A stretch of 64,000 nucleotides of DNA from Streptococcus oralis (GCF_002386345.1 NZ_CP023507.1:1302001-1366000); one strand, 5' to 3'. Positions 28,850 through 37,465 are shown, numbered from the stretch's first letter. The notes: a model not told the origin generated them from the letters alone. Program-made: numbers and translations.

Positions 28850-29731
28850 TTAAGCTTTACCTTCTGAACCGAATACGTCGATACGTTCTTCAACTGATGC
28901 TTGGATAGCTTTTACACCGTCAGCCAAGAATTTACGTGGGTCGAAGAGTTTTTTCTTGTCGTATTCTGCTTCGTTTGCTTCGTAGTCACGAGCAAATTTA
29001 CGAGTTGCGTTAGCGAATGCGATTTGGCATTCAGTGTTAACGTTAACTTTCGCAACACCAAGTTTGATAGCTGCTTGGATTTGGTCATCAGGAATACCTG
29101 AACCACCGTGCAATACGATTGGGAAGCCTGGAAGAGCTTCTGTCAATTTCTTCAAGTGGTCAAGGTCAAGACCTTCCCAGTTTGCTGGGTAAGGACCGTG
29201 GATGTTACCGATACCAGCTGCCAAGAAGTCAATACCAGTTGCAACCATTGCTTTAGCGTCTTCGATTGGAGCCAATTCACCTTTACCGATGATACCGTCT
29301 TCTTCACCACCGATAGTACCAACTTCAGCTTCTACTGAGATACCTTTAGCGTGTGCTTTTTCAACAACGTCTTTAGCCAATTTAAGGTTTTCTTCAACTG
29401 GAAGGTGTGAACCGTCAAACATGATTGAAGTGTAACCAACTTCGATACACTCAAGTGCATCTTCGTAGTGACCGTGGTCAAGGTGAATAGCTACTGGTAC
29501 AGTGATACCCATTGACTCAACAAGGTTAGCGATCAAGTTGCGAGCAACTTTGTAACCACCCATGTATTTAGCAGCACCCATTGAAGTTTGGATCAAAACT
29601 GGAGCTTTTTTAGCTTCTGCTGCGCGCAAGATAGCTTGAGTCCACTCAAGGTTGTTTGTGTTAAATCCACCAACTGCATAACCGTTGTCACGAGCTGCTT
29701 GGACAAATTTTTCTGCTGAAACGATTGCCAT
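28850..29731 (-). CDS. fba: Class II fructose-bisphosphate aldolase
   Basis: 293 aa, the normal length for Firmicute FbaA. A Zn-dependent glycolytic enzyme that splits fructose-1,6-bisphosphate. Zinc and substrate motifs HLDHGH, the acidic MFDGSH, NIHGPYP and VLHGGSGIPD are all present. AGGAGG precedes the ATG. It follows the vnc locus on the same strand, the order known in pneumococcus. Codon use is strongly biased, as expected for a highly expressed gene. Its last six codons and terminator are duplicated at 27183-27251. Confidence 0.97.
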   Translation of the reverse strand: MAIVSAEKFVQAARDNGYAVGGFNTNNLEWTQAILRAAEAKKAPVLIQTSMGAAKYMGGYKVARNLIANLVESMGITVPVAIHLDHGHYEDALECIEVGYTSIMFDGSHLPVEENLKLAKDVVEKAHAKGISVEAEVGTIGGEEDGIIGKGELAPIEDAKAMVATGIDFLAAGIGNIHGPYPANWEGLDLDHLKKLTEALPGFPIVLHGGSGIPDDQIQAAIKLGVAKVNVNTECQIAFANATRKFARDYEANEAEYDKKKLFDPRKFLADGVKAIQASVEERIDVFGSEGKA

Positions 29732-29870
29732 TTGTCAGGCCTCCTATATATTTTTTGGGACATCCCATTTACATTGTTCATTTTATCACTTTTTGATAAA
29801 AAAAGCTAGTTTTTCCCATACTTTAGATTGAATTTCTTCCAATCCAATCAATGTAACCCCTTTCTTCTCC

Positions 29871-31199
29871 TTAGTCCTGAGTGACTTTGGGATAACGTAT
29901 GAAGAAACTCAAGCGATCGCCCTGCATCTCAAAATGATAAGGTAATTTCTCATGTTCTAATAAACTTTTGACCACAAAGATCCCCATCCCCGAACCCTTG
30001 GCCTTGCGACTAGCATTGTCAGAAAAAGACTGGGCCAGTTTTTCTTGTTCTTCAGGACTACAGCTATTCTCGATATAGAGCTCCCCTTCTCTTTCACCAA
30101 TTCGAACCAAGCCGCCTGGAGTGGAGTGCTTGATAGCATTGCTGATGAGATTCGATAATATCAGTTTCATAACAGATGGGTTTATGTAAGCCTGCTGATA
30201 GGTTAGGCTAATGTCCACCTGAAGTTCTCTCTCCTTGGCGAGCAAAGCATAATCCTTGACCAGACTTTGCGTCATCTGGACTAGGTCAATGTTCTCCTTC
30301 TCCTCTCGCAATTCCTGAACAGAAGAAAGAGAAAGTATCTGGAGAACGTGGTGACTGAGGTCATCCACAATTCCCAAGGCAACTCCAAGATAGTGGTCTC
30401 TATCCTTATAACGGCCGACATTTTCTTTCATATTTTCGATTAGGATTTTGAGACTAGCCAGAGGTGTTTTCAATTCATGAGAGGCCCCTCGTAGGAACTC
30501 AACCTTCATCTTCTCCAGCTGGAGAATAGCTTCATTCTTGTCATGCAAGTCCGCAATGACAGTCAAGAGATGCTGGTAAAGGCTATTGATCTGTTCCTTA
30601 AGATCACCTATCTCATCCTTAGAGTCCACGCGCAACCGTACTTGAGCATCCAGTTCCATCATCCGACGGGTCACCCGCTTGATTTCCAAAATCGGGGCAA
30701 CAATGGTTCGAGCGTAGATGTAGGCTACCAAGAGGGAAATCAGAAAGGATGCCAGCAAGGTATAAGGGAGAAATTGGAGACTAATCTGCTCTGCTTCCTT
30801 TTGCAGGTCCATGGAAGCTAGAAATTGAAGTGTCATAGTGCTACCATCTTGGGTTGTCACCTCACGCTCCTCGATAAAGAGAGAGGTGGTCTGGCGATTC
30901 GCGTCTAGTGGAAGATTGTCCTTGACCTCTAACTTGTCCTCAGTCATCTCTCCCTTGACGGCCCCCTTGATATCACTAGTCTGGGAATACAAGTCTAAGA
31001 CTTGCTCGATACTCTGCCTATCCTTTCCTTCTAGGGACTGGGCAATGGCTGTCGCTTTCTGGCCAATGGTTTCCTGACGATGACTCAGATAAGTTGACGG
31101 AAAGAGAAAATAAATAGCTAAATGAAGACAAATAACCAGAACACTAAAAATCGAGAAGGTATAGATAAATATCTTTGTAAATAAACCTGTTCGTTTCAT
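29871..31199 (-). CDS. vncS: Sensor histidine kinase VncS
   Basis: 442 aa. Two membrane segments (about residues 9-33 and 143-165) flank an extracellular sensor of about 110 residues. HAMP-like linker next, then the H-box GASHELKTPLASL with phospho-acceptor His241, N-box LISNAIKHS and glycine box GSGMGIFVVK. The order vex1-vex2-vex3-vncR-vncS-fba matches the pneumococcal locus, which supports the name. Pneumococcal VncS was linked to vancomycin tolerance, a claim since disputed. It overlaps vncR by 4 bp. Confidence 0.93.
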   Translation of the reverse strand: MKRTGLFTKIFIYTFSIFSVLVICLHLAIYFLFPSTYLSHRQETIGQKATAIAQSLEGKDRQSIEQVLDLYSQTSDIKGAVKGEMTEDKLEVKDNLPLDANRQTTSLFIEEREVTTQDGSTMTLQFLASMDLQKEAEQISLQFLPYTLLASFLISLLVAYIYARTIVAPILEIKRVTRRMMELDAQVRLRVDSKDEIGDLKEQINSLYQHLLTVIADLHDKNEAILQLEKMKVEFLRGASHELKTPLASLKILIENMKENVGRYKDRDHYLGVALGIVDDLSHHVLQILSLSSVQELREEKENIDLVQMTQSLVKDYALLAKERELQVDISLTYQQAYINPSVMKLILSNLISNAIKHSTPGGLVRIGEREGELYIENSCSPEEQEKLAQSFSDNASRKAKGSGMGIFVVKSLLEHEKLPYHFEMQGDRLSFFIRYPKVTQD

Positions 31200-31852
31200 T
31201 TTCGCTCCAATTTATAACCAACATTGCGCACTGTGAGGATACAATCCAAGTCTAGCTTTTTCCGCAGTTCCTTGATGTAAACATCAATGACACGGTCAAA
31301 GGGAACCTCATCTGTCACCTTCCAGACGGCATCAATAATCTGAGAGCGGGTCAAGACTCGTCCTTCATTTTTTACCAGATAGTCCAAAATTTCCAACTCT
31401 TTGGCATTAATGGCCACTTCTTGACCTGCGAGGCTTGCACTGTAACTCTCAAAGTCCACCTTGGTGTCCTTATAGGAGAAGACTCGTCCTGTATCGTAGT
31501 AGCGCTTGAAAATCGCGTCTACCCTCACTTTTAAGAGGGAGAGGGAGAAGGGTTTTTCCAGATAGCCGTCTGCTAGAGAAGCAAAAGCACTCATCTTGTA
31601 TTCTTCATCCTGAAAGGCTGTCAGCATCAAAACAGGAACCTGACTGGTCTTACGAATCTCCGCTAGGACTTCTAAACCATTGAGCTTGGGCATCTGGATA
31701 TCCAGTAAAACTAGTGCTACTTCATAGCTGGAAAATTGTTCTAGGGCTTCCTCGCCGTCCGCAGCCTGAATGGTCTCATAACCACAATCTGTCAAATAGT
31801 CACTGATTCCCTCACGAATCATCTCTTCATCTTCTACAATTAAAATTTTCAT
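31196..31852 (-). CDS. vncR: Response regulator VncR (OmpR family)
   Basis: 218 aa from ATG 31852 (MKILIVEDEE), preceded by AAAGG; a GTG at 31867 is possible but unlikely. Receiver domain with Asp51 (LLDIQMP) as phosphorylation site, the switch residues in LTAF and LEKPF, then an OmpR-type winged helix (FDRVIDVYIKELRKKLD). It pairs with VncS and probably controls the vex operon through direct repeats near the vex1 promoter (inference). Confidence 0.93.
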   Translation of the reverse strand: MKILIVEDEEMIREGISDYLTDCGYETIQAADGEEALEQFSSYEVALVLLDIQMPKLNGLEVLAEIRKTSQVPVLMLTAFQDEEYKMSAFASLADGYLEKPFSLSLLKVRVDAIFKRYYDTGRVFSYKDTKVDFESYSASLAGQEVAINAKELEILDYLVKNEGRVLTRSQIIDAVWKVTDEVPFDRVIDVYIKELRKKLDLDCILTVRNVGYKLERK

Positions 31853-31939
31853 AGAAAAACCTTTCACATTTCTTTAATTTTCTTTTAAATCATCCCTGTT
31901 TCATCCTGAAAGGAAAGGCTTTAGGGAGATGAAATACAT

Positions 31940-31986
31940 AAAAATGCTACCTATATTATACCCCATTTAGGGGAGAATAGGTAGCA
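31940..31986 (-). terminator. vex3 terminator overlapping the vncR promoter region
   Basis: Long hairpin with outer arms TGCTACCTAT/ATAGGTAGCA and inner CCCC/GGGG, followed by T5 on the minus strand. The 3' arm contains TATAAT, a possible -10 for vncR, so termination and initiation would share DNA. Confidence 0.75.
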
Positions 31987-31992
31987 AGTTTT

Positions 31993-33372
31993 TTATTCGC
32001 TATCGAGCAAGAGTTCTTTTGGTTGTTTTCTAAGGAGATTGCTTGAAGCAAGCGCCATAACGAGAACCACTAGAACCAAGGCAAGGACAAAGACGATGAT
32101 AAAGTCTGATGTCTGAATGGAAATGTCTAGGCTCGACAAGGTCTTGCTAAAGCCATCTACTTCTGCACCACCACCAAGGTTAGAGGCTTGAGCTGCCTTG
32201 CTGGCTTGCTTGGCAACACCTGAAGTCACATTGGCAAGAACAGTATTTCCGATGGCACGAGCTGTGTAGTTGGCTAGGAAGTAAGCAGAAACGAGAGCAG
32301 GAATAGCAATCAAGATTGATTCTGTGATAAATTGACCCAAGATACTTGCCTGCTTGAGACCAATAGAGAGGAGAATTCCCACTTCCTTGCGACGAGCGTT
32401 GATCCAAAGACTAAGCAAGAGTGCAAGGAGAAGGACTGAGAAGCTCAAGCTACCCCAGAAGAGGAGGTTGGCCATCTTGTACATACCAGAAATGGATTGC
32501 TCTAGAGCTGGGTAGTTAGAGGAGCTCTTCACAAGTGTATAGCTCTTCCAGTTGATACCACTGATGCCATTCAACTCTTTCATGACATCATCCAAGTTCT
32601 TGTCTGCTGTTACAAAGAAGGTTGCGTCCCCATAAATAGCTGTGTCTTCTGTGTATCCATAAAGTTTTGCAGCAGTGTGAATGTCTGTGATAGCTGTGTT
32701 TTCATAGAGTTCTTGTGAGTAGGTTACTGCTGACTTATTGTGACCATCAAAGAGACCCTTGATGGTTACTTCAACTGTTTCCTTAGCCCCTTTTTCATTG
32801 TCTGCGTCGTAGATATTGGAGTCCAGTTTGACCTTATCTCCGACTTTCCAGCCATGTTTAGCTGCCAAGTCCTTGTGCATGAGTATCTTGTCTTTATCGT
32901 CGTTGGTTAGGTGCTCACCTTCAACCAGCTTATATGAGCCAGAGACAAACTTATCTTCTTTTGAGGAGTCATTAACACCTGTCAGCATCAAGCTGCTTCC
33001 AAAACGCTTGGCACGGTCTGCAGTGAGATTTTTCTTGGTTTCTGGCGTTTCGATGAGGTCGTATCCAGTCAAATCTCCGATAGCGTTGATGCGTTTAACA
33101 TAAGACTCGATGGCCTTATTTTCGGTGATTTTTTTGATATCCTCACCCTTGATATTCCCAGAACCACGTGGCGTTCCTTGATTGACGCGACGATTGATTT
33201 GCATGGAGAAGCTATTGGTGATATTTTTAAAGGTCTCCTGAGAAGCCTTGGCTGTAGCTCCCTTGATCGACAAGCCGACCAAACTCAAGCTCGCCATGAG
33301 GAGAATAATCAGGAAGATAACAATCGATTTGAAAAACTTCCTTGTAACATAGGCAAATGCGTTGTGCAACAT
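31993..33372 (-). CDS. vex3: Vex3, MacB/FtsX-type ABC permease
   Basis: 459 aa. One N-terminal membrane helix (about residues 17-37), a large extracellular MacB-like domain, then three C-terminal helices with the FtsX pattern INARRKEVGILLSIGLKQ. It is the second permease of the Vex transporter, together with Vex1 and the ATPase Vex2. A BOX element lies between vex2 and this gene, an unusual split of the operon. AAAGGGA precedes the ATG. Confidence 0.92.
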   Translation of the reverse strand: MLHNAFAYVTRKFFKSIVIFLIILLMASLSLVGLSIKGATAKASQETFKNITNSFSMQINRRVNQGTPRGSGNIKGEDIKKITENKAIESYVKRINAIGDLTGYDLIETPETKKNLTADRAKRFGSSLMLTGVNDSSKEDKFVSGSYKLVEGEHLTNDDKDKILMHKDLAAKHGWKVGDKVKLDSNIYDADNEKGAKETVEVTIKGLFDGHNKSAVTYSQELYENTAITDIHTAAKLYGYTEDTAIYGDATFFVTADKNLDDVMKELNGISGINWKSYTLVKSSSNYPALEQSISGMYKMANLLFWGSLSFSVLLLALLLSLWINARRKEVGILLSIGLKQASILGQFITESILIAIPALVSAYFLANYTARAIGNTVLANVTSGVAKQASKAAQASNLGGGAEVDGFSKTLSSLDISIQTSDFIIVFVLALVLVVLVMALASSNLLRKQPKELLLDSE

Positions 33373-33429
33373 AGGTTCCCTTTCTAGATGTTGTTCTATT
33401 TTATAGTTCTAACAGAAAAAGCTCGTATT

Positions 33430-33534
33430 ATACTCAATGAAAATCAAAGAGCAAACTAGGAAGCTAGCCGTAGGCTGTACTTGAGTACGGCAAGGCAACG
33501 CTGACGTAGTTTGAATTTGATTTTCGAAGAGTAT
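33430..33534 (-). repeat. BOX element (boxA-boxC form)
   Basis: 105 bp. Read on the plus strand it contains GTACGGCAAGGCAACGCTG, nearly the BOXA1R primer core I remember, and ends in CGAAGAGTAT. The other end is the boxC part (ATACTCAATGAAAATCAAAG). No boxB unit is present. It runs A to C in the direction of vex transcription and abuts the vex2 stop codon. Its twin is at 40981-41085. Confidence 0.9.
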
Positions 33535-34181
33535 TATTTCGTAGTATTGCGAGTTTCAGTCAATTTCTTATTCTTCAATTCAAGCGTAATATCTGACGCT
33601 TGCGCCACTTCTTTACTGTGGGTGACGACGATCACACATTTACCTGTTTTCTGGGCAAGTGATTTGAGCAGTTCGATAATATCTCCAGCAGTTTTAGGGT
33701 CCAGATTTCCTGTTGGCTCATCAGCTAGAATAACTGGAGCTTCTGAGACTAAACTGCGAGCGATGGCTACACGTTGCTGTTGACCACCTGATAACTGGAG
33801 AACGTTCCGCTTGATCTGACTTTCATCCAAACCAAGCTCAAGAAGTGTATCCTTGCTTGCTTTTTTGTTGACCAAGCGGATATTTTCCAGCGGAGAAAGA
33901 TAATCTATCAAGTTATAATTTTGAAAGACCAGGGAAATATGGTGCATGCGATGGTATGAATACCCCTTGTTCCGAATGTCCTCTCCTTGGAAAAGGATAG
34001 AACCTTCAACAGGACTATCTAGACCAGCCAGTAGGGACAAGAGAGTGGATTTTCCTGCTCCTGACTCACCAATGATACTATAAAATTTTCCGGGTTCAAA
34101 ATTATACTTGATCTGATATAAAACTGCTTCAGCAGTGTTCTTATAACGGTAGGTAACATCTTGCAATTGTAATAAAGTCAT
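33534..34181 (-). CDS. vex2: Vex2, ABC transporter ATP-binding protein
   Basis: 215 aa MacB/LolD-type ATPase. Walker A GESGAGKSTLL, signature LSGGQQQRVAIARSL, Walker B VILADEPTGNLD and the H-loop VVTHS. It powers the Vex1/Vex3 permease pair. Twelve bases after vex1. The stop codon touches the end of a BOX element, which suggests that the repeat inserted right behind the gene. Confidence 0.95.
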   Translation of the reverse strand: MTLLQLQDVTYRYKNTAEAVLYQIKYNFEPGKFYSIIGESGAGKSTLLSLLAGLDSPVEGSILFQGEDIRNKGYSYHRMHHISLVFQNYNLIDYLSPLENIRLVNKKASKDTLLELGLDESQIKRNVLQLSGGQQQRVAIARSLVSEAPVILADEPTGNLDPKTAGDIIELLKSLAQKTGKCVIVVTHSKEVAQASDITLELKNKKLTETRNTTK

Positions 34182-34193
34182 GATTTCTCCTTC

Positions 34194-35471
34194 TTAACTA
34201 ATAGATGATAAAATTTCTTTCGGCGATTTTCTAAATAGAAATACGAAACAAAGGGCTACAGACAAGCAACCAATCAGGAGCAGAAAGACATAGGATTCTG
34301 CAAAGGATAGGAGACTGGTTGATAGACCACTTGCTTTGGCCAGCGTGTCCTGTAAGGTTGCCTGATCTCCACTGGCTAGTACAGTTTGGAGTAGATAGGA
34401 TGTGATGGCATTTCCAGCGATAAAGGATGGAAGCAAAGCTCCAAGTGATACCAAAACTACCTCTAAACAGAACTGGAGGAAGATCGAACTCTTGCCTTTT
34501 CCAAGTGCCAGAAGAATTCCCACTTCGTAGACCCTTTCTCTCAACCAGAGGGACAAGACCAAAATTAAGGCTCCTGCTCCTGCTATCAACATCCCATAAA
34601 GGAAGATGGTGAGGAAGGTTTGGAAGGTTGCCACTGAGTCTTTGATTTGCTCAAAGGCCTTGTTTTCCTTCTCGACTTGGTAGCCTTGACTTTCCAAAGC
34701 CAAGTTTTCCACCTGCTTCATGAGTCCGTCCATTTCCTTAGGATTTTCTACATAGAAGCGCGCTGCACTGACCTGCGGTTCACTATTTCCCAGAAGGGTT
34801 TGGCTACTTTCATAGTCTGTAAAGACCTGGTTTTCACTGAAGTCGGAAGACAAGCCTGTGAACTTTTCTTGTTTTTTACCAGAAAAGATGCCGACAATTT
34901 CAAACTCTACTGTTTGCCCCTTTCCAGCTTCGGACTGACCAGCATCCAAGCCAATCTTGTCGTGAAGCGAAAGACCATTCTTCTTGGCCAACTCTTCGTG
35001 GATGAGGATTTTCTTGGAGTCCCCTTTTTGAAGGTGTCGCCCTTCTTTTAGATTGAAAGCCGAACTGGTAAAGGTGACATCCTTGGATGAATCCTCGAGA
35101 GCCGTTAAGCTAACCAAGTTCTTGTCTGCAGCTGACAAATCATCACGTTCTACGCTCTGCTCACCACTCACCGCTTCCTTGTCTTTCAGTTTTGCGACCG
35201 TCTCAAGTTCAGGAGAGACATTTTCCAGTCCCTTAATCTTGCTCACGGATGCAAGGTCAGACAACTTGAAGGTCTGTCCATTTTCTATCTTTTTGATAGA
35301 AAATGAAGTATTGAGTGATTTGTAAAGATTGCTTTCTACTGTTTTGTTGGACTTCATCAGAGTCAAACAGGCTGAAATTCCTGCTAAAAGGACAAATAAA
35401 ATCAGAAATAAAATAAAACTTCTCAGTCGTTTTCTGCTGACATAAGCCCAAGCTCTTTGGATTGGATTCAT
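34194..35471 (-). CDS. vex1: Vex1, MacB/FtsX-type ABC permease
   Basis: 425 aa with the same plan as Vex3: N-terminal helix (about 17-34), extracellular domain, then three C-terminal helices around LWLRERVYEVGILLALGKGK. First gene of the vex operon. GGAGGTGA precedes the ATG. A weak -35 and clear -10 with an 11-bp tandem repeat upstream fit activation by a response regulator. Confidence 0.92.
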   Translation of the reverse strand: MNPIQRAWAYVSRKRLRSFILFLILFVLLAGISACLTLMKSNKTVESNLYKSLNTSFSIKKIENGQTFKLSDLASVSKIKGLENVSPELETVAKLKDKEAVSGEQSVERDDLSAADKNLVSLTALEDSSKDVTFTSSAFNLKEGRHLQKGDSKKILIHEELAKKNGLSLHDKIGLDAGQSEAGKGQTVEFEIVGIFSGKKQEKFTGLSSDFSENQVFTDYESSQTLLGNSEPQVSAARFYVENPKEMDGLMKQVENLALESQGYQVEKENKAFEQIKDSVATFQTFLTIFLYGMLIAGAGALILVLSLWLRERVYEVGILLALGKGKSSIFLQFCLEVVLVSLGALLPSFIAGNAITSYLLQTVLASGDQATLQDTLAKASGLSTSLLSFAESYVFLLLIGCLSVALCFVFLFRKSPKEILSSIS

Positions 35472-35496
35472 TTGTCACCTCCATGTTTGTAAGACT

Positions 35497-35529
35497 ATTA
35501 TAAAATCCAAATATGAAATGTTTATGAAA
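35497..35529 (-). promoter_or_regulatory. vex1 promoter with tandem repeats
   Basis: TATAAT at 35497-35502 on the minus strand. Two TTTCATA units (35512-35518 and 35523-35529) lie 11 bp apart across the place of the -35. Such spacing is typical of OmpR-family binding. Confidence 0.6.
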
Positions 35530-35828
35530 TCGAAAATTTTTTTGATTTATTTTTGAAAAAAACAAAAAAGCTAGCAAACGCTAACTTTCCTTCTTATATA
35601 AGGATGTATAGTACCAATCAAAAATCTACTTCATTTTAAAAATGATAGTCACATCTTTCTGATTAGTATTTTTCCATCTCCTAAGTTCTTCATTTTCTGA
35701 CTAGTTTTTGAGGAAATTCTTGATAGGATGAAATGGAAAACTCAGTTTAAATGTTCTGATACAATGACTGTTCTTGATGCCAATATTTTTCGATATAGGA
35801 AACGTAGCCTCTAATCTTATTTGTAAAA
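35530..35828. other. Intergenic stretch before vex1
   Basis: No gene seen. It holds a hairpin (35569-35588, GTTAGCGTTTGCTAGC with T-run on the minus strand) that resembles the tRNA-Leu terminator at 35829-35858. The remainder is plain AT-rich DNA. Confidence 0.5.
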
Positions 35829-35858
35829 ACAAAAAAGAGCTAGCCAAAGCTAACTCTT
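35829..35858 (-). terminator. tRNA-Leu terminator
   Basis: Arms AAGAGTTAGC/GCTAGCTCTT, loop TTTG, then T6 on the minus strand. Confidence 0.85.
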
Positions 35859-35864
35859 ACCCTA

Positions 35865-35950
35865 TGCGGAGAGAGGGACTTGAACCCTCACGACCTAAAG
35901 CGGTCACAGGATCCTTAGTCCTGCGCGTCTGCCAATTCCGCCATCCCCGC
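35865..35950 (-). tRNA. tRNA-Leu (AAG anticodon)
   Basis: 86 nt class II tRNA. Acceptor arms GCGGGGA/TCTCCGC pair with one G-T, discriminator A, no encoded CCA. The anticodon arm CAGGACTAAGGATCCTG gives AAG, reading CTT. A long variable arm (TGACCGC...GGTCG) and the T arm GGGTTCAAGTCCC are present. Own promoter upstream. Confidence 0.95.
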
Positions 35951-35965
35951 GTCGATTACTTTACT

Positions 35966-35994
35966 AGTATATCAACTTTCAAAATCTTTGTCAA
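35966..35994 (-). promoter_or_regulatory. tRNA-Leu promoter
   Basis: TTGACA (35989-35994), 17-bp spacer, TATACT (35966-35971) on the minus strand. Confidence 0.88.
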
Positions 35995-36030
35995 CACTTT
36001 TTTCAGATTTTTTTCATTTTTCCAACAGTC

Positions 36031-36606
36031 TTATAGTTCAATTTCAGCAAGGTTTTCATCCAGTAATTTTGCTCCCAATGTGTTCTTAAAATGCCCAAGA
36101 GCAAACTGATGATTTTCTGGCCAAATAGAGGCAACTGCAGGCTTGACAATCTCGATTTGATAACCTAAATTATAGGCATCAATAGCCGTATGAAGGACGC
36201 AAATGTCCGTCAGGACTCCAGTTAAGATAACAGTATCAACCCGACGTTCCCGCAAACGGATATCTAAGTCCGTTCCTGAAAATGCTGAATAGTGACGTTT
36301 GTCCATCCAAAAGACGCGACTATCCGCCTCATGCTCAGCATAAAAATCAGCTAGGGGGCCATAAAGGTTACGCCCACTAGTTCCGATGATATTGTGCGGT
36401 GGAAAAAGCTTACTTTCTGGGTGGAATGTATCCTTCTCCTCATGAGCATCAATGGTAAAAAAGACATAATCCCCACGTTCAAAAGCCAGTCTGGTTACCT
36501 GATCAATGGCTTTTGATATTGCTTGAGCGGGTGCTCCAGCAGTTAGCTTTCCATGATCTGCTACGAAATCCTCTGTATAGTCAATCGAGATTAAAGCTTT
36601 TGCCAT
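36031..36606 (-). CDS. pncA: Nicotinamidase/pyrazinamidase
   Basis: 191 aa isochorismatase-fold hydrolase that deamidates nicotinamide to nicotinate for NAD salvage. The catalytic triad is visible as Asp9 (SIDYTEDF), Lys103 (WMDKRHYSAF) and Cys136 (LTDICVLHT). Metal-binding Asp53 and His55 lie in TIDAHEEKDTFHP. It overlaps the codY stop by one base (TAATG), so the two are co-translated. Confidence 0.95.
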   Translation of the reverse strand: MAKALISIDYTEDFVADHGKLTAGAPAQAISKAIDQVTRLAFERGDYVFFTIDAHEEKDTFHPESKLFPPHNIIGTSGRNLYGPLADFYAEHEADSRVFWMDKRHYSAFSGTDLDIRLRERRVDTVILTGVLTDICVLHTAIDAYNLGYQIEIVKPAVASIWPENHQFALGHFKNTLGAKLLDENLAEIEL

Positions 36607-37394
36607 TAGTAATCCCTCTTTTTCACTTCCTCAAAAATATCACCAATTAGAACTTTGAGATAAGTCCCCTTCATTCCTAATGAACGACTCTCAATAATTC
36701 CCGCTGACTCCAGTTTACGAAGCGCATTGACAATCACTGAGCGTGTAATGCCAATACGGTCTGCAATAACAGACGCAGTCAGCTGCCCTTCATTTCCATC
36801 CAATTCAGCTAAAATAGCTGATACGGCACGAAGTTCTGAATAGGAAAGGGTGTTGACCGCCATGGTAACAGCCGTACGACGGCGAATATTCTTCTCATCT
36901 TCTTCACGTTGGAAGTTCAACAGTTGAATTCCCACAACCGTGCTCGCAATCTCGACAAGGATCAAATCTTCATCTTCAAACTTCTTATCATTGCGCCAAA
37001 TAATCAACGAACCTAGGCGAATCCCTGATACATGAATCGGAGCGATGGTCGTCAAACCATCTGGAAAGTCCGCACGGCTCTCTACAGGGAAAATAGTCAA
37101 ATCATGTTCAACAGGAAGATTGGCTTCCGTGTCATAAATCATGTTTGCGCCTTGTACATAGACCTCAGGGAAGGTTTTAGTTTGGAAGAACTGTTCTACA
37201 CGGTCATTATTTGTCTTATAACGCATAAAGTAGCCCAAGAGACGTCCCTTGTTATTCACAATACAAGCGTTACAGTCAATAATATCAGCTAACTGGCGTG
37301 TGATCGCATTGTAAGGAAGTTCATCTTGAAGTTGCTCCTCAGAGCGCTTTAGAATAGACGTGATTTTTCTTGTTTTTTCTAATAAATGTGCCAT
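36606..37394 (-). CDS. codY: Global transcriptional repressor CodY
   Basis: 262 aa. N-terminal GAF domain that senses branched-chain amino acids, C-terminal winged helix ([19 protein letters not shown], then [11 protein letters not shown]). Represses amino acid transport and metabolism genes in rich conditions. Its own promoter (37421-37449) carries a 14/15 CodY box one base upstream of the -35, so autoregulation is expected. Confidence 0.97.
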   Translation of the reverse strand: MAHLLEKTRKITSILKRSEEQLQDELPYNAITRQLADIIDCNACIVNNKGRLLGYFMRYKTNNDRVEQFFQTKTFPEVYVQGANMIYDTEANLPVEHDLTIFPVESRADFPDGLTTIAPIHVSGIRLGSLIIWRNDKKFEDEDLILVEIASTVVGIQLLNFQREEDEKNIRRRTAVTMAVNTLSYSELRAVSAILAELDGNEGQLTASVIADRIGITRSVIVNALRKLESAGIIESRSLGMKGTYLKVLIGDIFEEVKKRDY

Positions 37395-37420
37395 TTTTTA
37401 CCTCGCATATAATCGCTTCC

Positions 37421-37449
37421 ATTATAACATAGAAAAGTCTTTATTTCAA
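37421..37449 (-). promoter_or_regulatory. codY promoter
   Basis: TTGAAA (37444-37449), 17-bp spacer, extended -10 TGTTATAAT (hexamer 37421-37426) on the minus strand. Confidence 0.85.
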
Positions 37450-37450
37450 T

Positions 37451-37465
37451 AATTATCTGAAAATT
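37451..37465 (-). promoter_or_regulatory. CodY box
   Basis: AATTTTCAGATAATT on the minus strand matches the consensus AATTTTCWGAAAATT at 14 of 15 positions, directly upstream of the codY -35. Confidence 0.8.

Noticed and set aside
31868..31992. A 21-codon frame between vex3 and vncR as Pep27
   Set aside because: Its translation does not resemble Pep27 as I remember it, and it lies within the terminator hairpin.
33430..33534. RUP repeat instead of BOX
   Set aside because: The core is nearly the BOXA1R primer sequence and the other end fits boxC, so BOX is the better name.
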